Below, piece by piece: positions 1 through 5,613 of a stretch of DNA of 12,071 nt. The notes under the pieces were generated by a model that was given only the letters and a program-made list of their open reading frames with translations, was not told the DNA's origin and made no database searches. The stretch covers positions 1-12,071 of the forward strand of contig DAOWDY010000277.1 in assembly GCA_030638785.1 (NCBI GenBank), given 5' to 3'. Source of the stretch: Candidatus Thorarchaeota archaeon. Lineage in GTDB: Archaea; Asgardarchaeota; Thorarchaeia; Thorarchaeales; Thorarchaeaceae. Numbering within the stretch: position 1 is the stretch's first letter; each line of letters starts with the position of its first letter. The translations under genes and the position numbers were made by a program.

Positions 1-105
1 GAGGTGACATAGACTGGGCAACCTTCTACATCCTTTTTCACTCGTGGCCGGTACAAATTTGTCCCAGTTTTAGATTTCATAGAAGACACTATCCAAACGG
101 TAACT

Positions 106-122
106 ACTATACTTATTATAGT
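106..122 (+). promoter_or_regulatory. possible archaeal TATA-type promoter of the Fe-S protein gene
   Basis: An AT-rich tract (core TTATTATAG, 113-121) lies about 30-35 nt before the start codon at 153, so transcription from about 140-145 would leave a leader of roughly 10 nt. No Shine-Dalgarno sequence is visible before the start, which fits a short-leader or leaderless transcript. The rest of 1-152 holds nothing I can assign. One frame is open across the left edge as far as a stop at 143-145, but its translation has no recognisable character. Confidence 0.35.
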
Positions 123-152
123 TTACTTCACATTGTGCATTCGTGAATAAGA

Positions 153-878
153 ATGGTCAGGCGTCTAATGATCCAAATTGATGAGGAAAAGTGCAATGGA
201 TGTGGTCTCTGCATCACAAACTGTGAAGAAGGTGCACTGGAAATCATAGATGGTGTGGCTAAAGTTGTAAGCGAAACCTTTTGCGATGGGCTAGGTGCAT
301 GTATTGGACACTGTCCTGAGGATGCATTGACTCTCAAAGAAGTAGATACCGTTGAGTTTAACGAGGAGGCTGCAATGGAACATGTACGAAAAACTCGTGG
401 TACAGAACAAGCAAGTAATTGCTCTCCAACAGTTGATATGTCAGAGGTAGAAGCAGCAGCAACCATTGAAACAGAACCAGTAAGATCAACTGAAGCAGTA
501 TCCTATCTTCAGAACTTTCCAGTAAAGCTCAAACTTATGGCTCCAAATCATCCTGCTCTCAGAGAAGCGAGTCTGCTCATTACAGCAGACTGTACAAGCA
601 TTGCATATCCGTCTATACATGAAGACTTCTTGAAAGGCAAGACGGTGATACAAGTCTGTCCTAAGTTTGAGGATGCCCAAGCAAACATGACCAAGTTGGT
701 TCAGATATTCTCAGCCAACGATATTTCAGACGTAACCGTGCTTGTTATGCAAGTTCCTTGTTGTAGTGGTTTGGTCAGAATGGTAAAACAGGCTACTAGT
801 ATGGCGTCCAAGGAGATTCCTATTTCTTCTCTCATTATCGGTGTGAAGGGAGAGATACTTTCAACAGCAACAGTATGA
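153..878 (+). CDS. 4Fe-4S ferredoxin-like protein with conserved Cys-containing C-terminal domain
   Basis: Soluble iron-sulfur protein of 241 residues. Residues 8-62 form a two-motif ferredoxin domain. Motif 1 is complete (C14, C17, C20, C24). Motif 2 is C44-x2-L47-x2-C50-x3-C54-P55, so the second cysteine is replaced by Leu, and cluster II would have only three Cys ligands. A polar linker (about 65-115) leads to a C-terminal domain (about 120-235) with four further cysteines: C147 (ADC), C169 (VCPK) and C203-C204 (VPCCSGL). I recall this architecture, including the CDGLGACIGHCP and PCCSGL motifs, from proteins of strict anaerobes (methanogens, clostridia) annotated only as ferredoxin or 4Fe-4S binding protein. 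A role in electron transfer or redox sensing is inferred; substrate and partner are unknown. The ATG at 153 is preferred over the in-frame ATG at 168 because it gives the short leader before IDEEKC that I remember in homologues. It is convergent with the peptidase gene. Confidence 0.88.
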   Translation: MVRRLMIQIDEEKCNGCGLCITNCEEGALEIIDGVAKVVSETFCDGLGACIGHCPEDALTLKEVDTVEFNEEAAMEHVRKTRGTEQASNCSPTVDMSEVEAAATIETEPVRSTEAVSYLQNFPVKLKLMAPNHPALREASLLITADCTSIAYPSIHEDFLKGKTVIQVCPKFEDAQANMTKLVQIFSANDISDVTVLVMQVPCCSGLVRMVKQATSMASKEIPISSLIIGVKGEILSTATV

Positions 879-884
879 ACGCTA

Positions 885-924
885 GAGACCCTTATCCATC
901 GGGGGAATCGGGGATTATGGTCTC
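885..924. terminator. imperfect stem-loop between convergent genes
   Basis: GAGACC (885-890) pairs with GGTCTC (919-924). After a short mismatched stretch, ATCC (894-897) pairs with GGAT (912-915), closing a G-rich loop. It sits between the stop of the Fe-S protein gene and the stop of the minus-strand peptidase, and its right arm overlaps that stop codon. No T run follows on either strand, so a termination role is positional inference only. Confidence 0.25.
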
Positions 925-1795
925 ACAATTCTGTTAACGATGGGATCATGGAAGAGTAGGATACTTTCTCATCTTTAGCGATAGCAATTGGCATGTGAGG
1001 AGTATCAAAAGCAAAACCCAGATTACCTTCTTTATCAGCCATGATGAGACCTCCTTCTCCAGTTGTTCTATCACGAAGAACACGAACAGCTTTATCACAT
1101 GCATCTTGAACAGATGCTCCACTTTCAATATAGGCAACCGCCATACGACCCATTACAACTCTGAGGATCTGTTCTCCTTTCCCTGTACAACTTGTTCCTG
1201 CAATTTCGTTCGCATAAACACCGGACCCAATTATTGGAGAGTCTCCAATTCTACCGGGTAGCTTGCCAGGCCAACCGCTCGTTGATGACCCTGCGGCTAT
1301 TCTCCCATGCTCATCAACAGCCACACATCCAACAGTATCGTTTTCACTCGCAATAGGAATATTTGATGTTCGTCTTGGCTCAACCTCTGTTCTATAGCCA
1401 TCCTTAATCATCACATCATAGAGGCGGCTTGCTCCATTCCCAGCAACCTGCATAACAGGGGTTCTCTCAAGAACAAATCTAGCCAATGAGATGGGATGGA
1501 TGATGTCTCTAGCAGCCATAACAGCGCCACTATCCAGTCGATTACCATCCATTATCATAGCATCAACTTCGATCTCGCCATCAAGATTTTCACAAGCCCC
1601 TCTACCAGCTGTGAATAGGTCGGTTTCTTCTAAAATCCAGATTGCACTTTCAACTGCGTCAAGGGCTGAACCTCCTTTGGTCAGAGCAGCTAGACCTGTC
1701 TTGGCAGCTTCTTTTACTGCTTCAAGGATTGAAGCATGGTATTCTTCTTTGAAGACTGTCGCGCCCCCATGAACAAATACTAGTGGAAGGGTCAT
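923..1795 (-). CDS. isoaspartyl peptidase / L-asparaginase (Ntn-hydrolase, peptidase family T2)
   Basis: Cytoplasmic enzyme of 290 residues, expected to cleave isoaspartyl dipeptides and possibly hydrolyse L-asparagine, for protein-damage repair or amino-acid turnover. The family is made as a precursor that cleaves itself before a threonine, which then becomes the N-terminal nucleophile of the beta chain. Here that is T154 in NDTVGCVA, giving alpha and beta chains of about 153 and 137 residues. The other active-site landmarks have nearly the spacing of E. coli EcAIII: T172 (SSTSGW, +18), R182 and D185 (PGRIGDSP, +28 and +31) and the TGKG loop at 204-207. The N-terminal HGGA (9-12) is also typical. 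TGKGE replaces the TGxGE/TGHGE usually seen. The length is normal for the family. The start is the ATG at 1795, just before MTLPLVFVHGG; there is no clear Shine-Dalgarno. The gene is divergent from the kinase gene. Family assignment is firm; the preference between isoaspartyl peptides and asparagine cannot be read from sequence. Confidence 0.93.
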   Translation of the reverse strand: MTLPLVFVHGGATVFKEEYHASILEAVKEAAKTGLAALTKGGSALDAVESAIWILEETDLFTAGRGACENLDGEIEVDAMIMDGNRLDSGAVMAARDIIHPISLARFVLERTPVMQVAGNGASRLYDVMIKDGYRTEVEPRRTSNIPIASENDTVGCVAVDEHGRIAAGSSTSGWPGKLPGRIGDSPIIGSGVYANEIAGTSCTGKGEQILRVVMGRMAVAYIESGASVQDACDKAVRVLRDRTTGEGGLIMADKEGNLGFAFDTPHMPIAIAKDEKVSYSSMIPSLTEL

Positions 1796-1820
1796 TGTAC
1801 ATCAAGCAGAGAGAGTTTGT

Positions 1821-1853
1821 CGGTTTCACAAAAACCTATTGTCGCGAAAACCG
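1821..1853. promoter_or_regulatory. inverted repeat in divergent promoter region
   Basis: CGGTTT (1821-1826) and AAACCG (1848-1853) form a 6-bp inverted repeat with a 21-nt spacer in the 156-nt gap between the divergent peptidase and kinase genes. A TATA-like TTAATAGTTA (1881-1890) could serve the kinase, and an AT-rich AATAATTG (minus strand, about 1857-1864) the peptidase. This is compatible with an operator read by both promoters, but the repeat is short and could be chance. A GGGGAC (1941-1946) 5 nt before the kinase ATG may be its ribosome-binding site. Confidence 0.28.
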
Positions 1854-1951
1854 CAACAATTATTCTTCATTTGCATCCCATTAATAGTTAAAAGGACCAT
1901 GAAGAGGTTTCGTACCACTCAAAAGGGACCTAAGGCAAATGGGGACTAAAC

Positions 1952-4210
1952 ATGGCCTTTGAAGAGAACGTAACAAAAGAGATAGCTATCCGTATGATAC
2001 TAGGATTAGCGGTCGCCTTCTTTCTCTACGAAGCCACATCGACAGCCTGGGATTCTAGTACTACCTATGTGTCAATTCATGCGCTCATCGCATTTCTTGC
2101 AATTGCATCAGCTGCTTGGGCGTTTCTTGTAAATTATCGAGATACCACTGTGGGACATTGGATATTCTTTACAGGTCTCTTCGTCCGAGTCGTGATCCAT
2201 TCAGGAACTGCTGTAGAACATGCATTCGGTGGTGACACACCACTGAGACTGGAGGCACAAATTCGAGTTACTACAGATATCTTTGGAGTGGCTCTCTTCT
2301 CAATATTCATTCTTGCTTCGGTCCTCAGTACAAGAGCAGGGCTAAGAGGTATTATCCCTAGAATGACAATGCCAACAATAGGAATAACAGGACTAGCAGC
2401 ATTTGGAATCCTCTATTTCTTTATTCTACCATCTGTAAATGAATTCGGAAGGCAAGTATTAGGACTAGTGTTTGGTGTCATCGCCATAGCCGCATTTCTC
2501 AGTTCTTGTATTCTCTGGATAAGCACGAAAGAAAAGAACCGGATGTATAGCACACCCTACATGCTTAGCAGTTTATTCGCATTCACTTTGTCAATCCTAC
2601 CACTAATTATGGCACAGATCAGCTTCTCGTCCATCTGGCGACTCTCCTTCTGGCTACAGGCACTCGGATTCGCTTTCATGGCGCTTGCGATTGGTGAACC
2701 ACTCTACAGACGAGTGAATATCAGTAAGAAGTCTACCAATACAATCCTGACTTGGACGCTTACTCTTGCAATAGGACCGTTCATTGTTGCCCTCTTCGCT
2801 GAAGGTTTTGCCCCGGGAATTCTTATCATCGATTTTGGAGCCTACCTTCTTTCTCATGGAGCTGCTGCCATGTTATCAGCCATGATGGCGATCCTCCTCT
2901 ATGTTTATTTCAAGAGAAATCCTGCATGGAACTTAGTCCCTCTACTTACACTCTTCCTCTCTTGGACTGTTATTGAAATCTATATCATGAGTTCATACTC
3001 GAATCTTCTGATTGGGGGCAGAGGTGAGTCTGTCGTCCCATATATCCTCGGAGGAATAGTATCGCTATTAGTGATATTTCAGAGCGTCGTTTGGACAACT
3101 AATCCACCTTCTGAAGAACCTCCCAATCTGCAAGTCATGTGGATAGGAACAAGACTTTCCTTTGTGGTTCTTGGACTACTCACTTCTATGTATATTGAGA
3201 ATTCCATTCTTGCAGCGGTAGTATCTCTCGTTGGTTCTCCAATAGGACGTTCAGTCCTACTTGTCATAAACCTCGCTGCGCTAGCAGGATTCCTCATTCT
3301 ATTGCATATCATGACTCGTGAATATGGAGATTGGAAATCAATTCAGGGAATAGCATTGCTATTTCTTGGATTGTGGATCATGCCAAATATTCTCAAAGGC
3401 GTCTTCCTTGATTGGACAGTGGGATGGTGGGCAGCTGAAGTTCTTTTGATTATTGGACTTGCACTAGGTCCTCCATTGTTAGGAAGCCTCTATGTAGACT
3501 CCATGTCAAGGGCTCAAGATTCTCAGAGAAGAGCGACTCTATATTCTGACCTTCTAGCTCACGATATTACGAACATGCACCAAGCGATTCTAGTTGCTCT
3601 CTCAATTCTTGAGATGGAGGGTACGGATGATGTTACAAGAAATCTTGCCATCATTGATGCGAGAACAAGTCTTGAGCGAGCAGCCCTTATTGTTGAGAAC
3701 GTTCGCCAGATTGGATTGGCAGACCAAACTGGGAAAGAGGAACTCGCAGACACAGACCTTGTAGCCTTGGTAATCGATGCATTCAATCAGATTAAAGCAG
3801 AATTTCCTGACGAAGAGTTGGATTTCAGCGTAAATAGCCGAGAAGGCCACTGCTTTGTACAAGCCAACAACCTACTGATGGATCTATTCTACAACTTGTT
3901 CAAAAACGCGTTAGCATATTCCGAGAATGAGAAGCGAGTAGAAGTAACCATCAACTACACAAAGCTTGATGGCGAGGACTTCTGGCGAATTAGGGTAGCT
4001 GATCATGGTCGGGGAATTGAAGAGGAACGTAAGGCCCATCTCTTCCAACGCTTCATGAAAGGGGCAGAAGGTCTTGGACTTGGACTGTCAGTCGTTCTTG
4101 CTCTCGTGAAGTCCTTTGGTGGTCATATTGAAGTTGAGGATAGAGTTTCTGGAGACCATACAAAGGGTACAGTGTTTATTGTCGACTTACCTATCTCACC
4201 TAACCACTGA
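1952..4210 (+). CDS. orphan multi-membrane-segment sensor histidine kinase
   Basis: Integral-membrane sensor kinase of 752 residues. Residues 10-515 contain about 16 hydrophobic segments: 10-30, 41-62, 70-88, 108-126, 140-161, 168-192, 201-223, 231-254, then 265-284, 297-320, 328-347, 362-381, 400-426, 433-453, 463-485, 493-515. The second eight repeat the spacing of the first with an offset of about 254-265 residues, pointing to an internal duplication. The cytoplasmic kinase core follows: H-box with phospho-acceptor H537 in LLAHDITNMHQ, N-box N652 in NLFKNALAYS, G1 box D684-G686-G688 (DHGRGI), F-box HLFQRF (696-701) and G2 box GLGLGL (707-712). All residues needed for autophosphorylation are present. 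There is no PAS, HAMP or receiver domain and no response regulator in the window, so the partner is elsewhere. The first half could bind a lipid, hydrophobic ligand or small molecule; this is unknown. The start is the ATG at 1952 after GGGGAC. Confidence 0.92.
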   Translation: MAFEENVTKEIAIRMILGLAVAFFLYEATSTAWDSSTTYVSIHALIAFLAIASAAWAFLVNYRDTTVGHWIFFTGLFVRVVIHSGTAVEHAFGGDTPLRLEAQIRVTTDIFGVALFSIFILASVLSTRAGLRGIIPRMTMPTIGITGLAAFGILYFFILPSVNEFGRQVLGLVFGVIAIAAFLSSCILWISTKEKNRMYSTPYMLSSLFAFTLSILPLIMAQISFSSIWRLSFWLQALGFAFMALAIGEPLYRRVNISKKSTNTILTWTLTLAIGPFIVALFAEGFAPGILIIDFGAYLLSHGAAAMLSAMMAILLYVYFKRNPAWNLVPLLTLFLSWTVIEIYIMSSYSNLLIGGRGESVVPYILGGIVSLLVIFQSVVWTTNPPSEEPPNLQVMWIGTRLSFVVLGLLTSMYIENSILAAVVSLVGSPIGRSVLLVINLAALAGFLILLHIMTREYGDWKSIQGIALLFLGLWIMPNILKGVFLDWTVGWWAAEVLLIIGLALGPPLLGSLYVDSMSRAQDSQRRATLYSDLLAHDITNMHQAILVALSILEMEGTDDVTRNLAIIDARTSLERAALIVENVRQIGLADQTGKEELADTDLVALVIDAFNQIKAEFPDEELDFSVNSREGHCFVQANNLLMDLFYNLFKNALAYSENEKRVEVTINYTKLDGEDFWRIRVADHGRGIEEERKAHLFQRFMKGAEGLGLGLSVVLALVKSFGGHIEVEDRVSGDHTKGTVFIVDLPISPNH

Positions 4211-4222
4211 TGTTTTCCGATT

Positions 4223-4525
4223 TTACATTCCTAATCGATGTAGCTCTTCCTCAAAGATTCGTCTTCTATCAGCAAGGTCAACTCTTTTGTGTGCAAACAC
4301 TCCCATCTCAATCTCACCCGATCGAGCTTGTTCGTCCAGTTTCCCAATCTCGGCATCGATCTCTGAGAGACCTTCTATCATTAATAATCCTAAGCGTTTC
4401 GTTCATATGACACCATTTGTGAAGCTTCTATTGAGCCTTGAGTACATTCCGAGATGAAGACTAAACTGCATCAAAGATCTTTCAAAGAGAAGTGAATCAT
4501 GTTCGTAGGCATTAGTGTTTTCACT
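4223..4525 (-). pseudogene. broken reading frame ending in a coiled-coil tail like that of the nearby ABC ATPase
   Basis: Too short to appear as a normal gene. From the ATG at 4381 to TAA at 4223-4225 it encodes 52 residues (MIEGLSEIDAEIG... to ...EEELHRLGM), highly charged and helical. The same frame is open upstream to 4525 except for one TGA at 4403-4405; that part reads ...MQFSLHLGMYSRLNRSF. The last 30 residues match the last 30 of the ABC ATPase at 4723-5607 at about 10 positions (I, G, F, A, L, F, E, L, R, G), with both ending in E-L-x-R-x-G and a hydrophobic residue. The preceding SEI also matches after a 4-residue gap. I infer a remnant of a second ATPase-like or coiled-coil gene, interrupted by a nonsense mutation and without an obvious start. 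Alternatives are a genuine 52-residue protein using the internal ATG, or a sequencing error. Its stop lies 12 nt from the convergent kinase stop. Confidence 0.42.
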
Positions 4526-4587
4526 TTACTAATAGTGAAATGGAAATGCACGATGGCTGGGCATATATTATGTATATCACTAGTGAT
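4511..4587. promoter_or_regulatory. cluster of dyad-symmetric sites around an AT-rich promoter-like tract
   Basis: Three overlapping or adjacent dyads lie here: ATTAGT (4511-4516) with ACTAAT (4528-4533); TTTCACT (4519-4525) with AGTGAAA (4534-4540); and a perfect 12-bp palindrome ATCACTAGTGAT (4576-4587). All share CACT/AGTG half-sites. Between them is CATATATTATGTATA (4562-4576), which can serve as a TATA box in either direction. The arrangement resembles operators around a promoter. Downstream on the minus strand is the broken frame ending at 4223; on the plus strand the hairpin at 4675 lies about 100 nt away. Confidence 0.33.
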
Positions 4588-4674
4588 TGGGCTGCTGGAA
4601 AATACATGTCCTTTGGTGTGTGGAGAAATACTTGGCTTAAGATAGGATAATTCAGCAAATCAACACTAAACAAG

Positions 4675-4713
4675 CAACGAAACGTCGAGATAACGTTTCG
4701 TTGTTCTTTTTTC
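4675..4713 (+). terminator. strong hairpin with T run, probable terminator between convergent transcripts
   Basis: CAACGAAACGT (4675-4685) and ACGTTTCGTTG (4693-4703) make a perfect 11-bp stem with a 7-nt loop. On the plus strand it is followed by TTCTTTTTT. The minus-strand transcript of the ABC operon also crosses the hairpin about 20 nt after its stop, though with a weaker T run. Archaeal termination depends mainly on the T tract, so the plus-strand orientation is favoured; a bidirectional role is possible. Confidence 0.55.
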
Positions 4714-4722
4714 CTAAGAATA

Positions 4723-5607
4723 TTACAAACCCATACGAAGTAGTTCACTATCTAAGAACTTCTTCGTTTCTTTGAGGTTATTCCATCGTTCAGCAAATGT
4801 TCCAGCACTGATTTTCTGTTTCTTGTATGACAGCTCTAAGCTAACAATCTCTGATTCTGTTTCATTCAGTCGGTCTCGATACATCTCGACACGCATAGCG
4901 GCATTTGATTCCTCAGATTCACTTGGTTTTTGTACCGAGATTATTTTTCCATCCATGATACGATAGATTCTGTCTGTCTGCCTAGCAATAGCTGGATCGT
5001 GCGTCACCATAACTATGGTCTTTCCCATTTCCTTGTTTACCCGATGGAGGAATTGGACTATTTTTGAACCAGTCGCTTGGTCCAAATCACCAGTGGGCTC
5101 ATCGCATATCAGGATTGGAGGATCATTGGCCAATGCAGATACTATTGCAACTCTTTGTTTCTCACCACCGCTCAGCTCATCAGGTTTATGGTTCATTCGC
5201 ATTGTGAGACCTACAGTTGCTAAGAGTTCAGTGACCCTCTTCTTTCTATCAGCTGCAGGCATCTTGATGGCAAGCATGGGGAGCTCTACATTTTCATACG
5301 CAGTCAACGTAGGTATGAGATTAAGTGTCTGGAAGATGTGTCCTACAACCCTTTGTCTCAAGAGTCCAAGGTCAGCATTACTTGAGTTAGTAATATCTCT
5401 ACTAACAACCCATGTTTGACCGGCTGTCGCTCTCGTTAGTCCCCCAATGATATTCAGAAGAGTAGTTTTGCCAGAACCTGAAGGTCCTATCACAGATACC
5501 ATTTCTCCCTTTTCAATTTGAATGGAAAGTCCACGGAGTGCCTGTACCTCCACATTTCCGAGTTTGAAAACCTTCACAAGGTCTTTTGTTTCTATATAGC
5601 TCTTCAT
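4723..5607 (-). CDS. MacB/LolD-type ABC transporter ATP-binding protein with coiled-coil tail
   Basis: Cytoplasmic ATPase subunit of 294 residues that should drive the permease encoded just upstream. Its motifs in order are Walker A GPSGSGKTT (41-49), Q-loop Q93 in FQTLNLIP, signature LSGGEKQR (145-152), Walker B ILICDEP with catalytic E170, D-loop GDLD (173-176) and H-loop H203 (VTHD). All catalytic residues are present. The core resembles the MacB/LolD/FtsE group in length (about 225 residues) and in the order of motifs. Residues about 233-294 form an extra charged helical tail ending in LDSELLRMGL, absent from typical MacB/LolD ATPases. It starts 6 nt after the permease stop, with AGTGAT before the ATG, so the two genes are co-transcribed and probably translationally coupled. 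An archaeon with one membrane has no Lol pathway, so export of peptides, lipids or drugs, or mechanical transmission across the membrane, is more likely. The substrate is unknown. Confidence 0.93.
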   Translation of the reverse strand: MKSYIETKDLVKVFKLGNVEVQALRGLSIQIEKGEMVSVIGPSGSGKTTLLNIIGGLTRATAGQTWVVSRDITNSSNADLGLLRQRVVGHIFQTLNLIPTLTAYENVELPMLAIKMPAADRKKRVTELLATVGLTMRMNHKPDELSGGEKQRVAIVSALANDPPILICDEPTGDLDQATGSKIVQFLHRVNKEMGKTIVMVTHDPAIARQTDRIYRIMDGKIISVQKPSESEESNAAMRVEMYRDRLNETESEIVSLELSYKKQKISAGTFAERWNNLKETKKFLDSELLRMGL

Positions 5608-5613
5608 TTATTA

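Noticed and set aside
4403..4405. In-frame TGA as a selenocysteine codon
   Set aside because: Some archaea use selenocysteine, but the context is a coiled-coil-like segment without redox motif, there is no start codon, and I see no convincing SECIS-like structure nearby.
4210..4410. Plus-strand frame of 66 codons starting on the kinase stop (TGATG overlap)
   Set aside because: The overlap looks like translational coupling, but the product has no domain-like pattern, and the opposite strand reads as a charged helical protein resembling a neighbouring gene's tail.
4499..4650. Small plus-strand proteins of 48 and 36 codons (ATG 4499 and ATG 4540)
   Set aside because: They overlap each other and the dyad cluster, lack clear ribosome-binding sites, and would start upstream of the only promoter-like tract. 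Kept only as an alternative.
5015..5419. Plus-strand frame of 134 codons within the ABC ATPase gene
   Set aside because: Antisense to the Walker and signature motifs of an intact ATPase, so a shadow frame.
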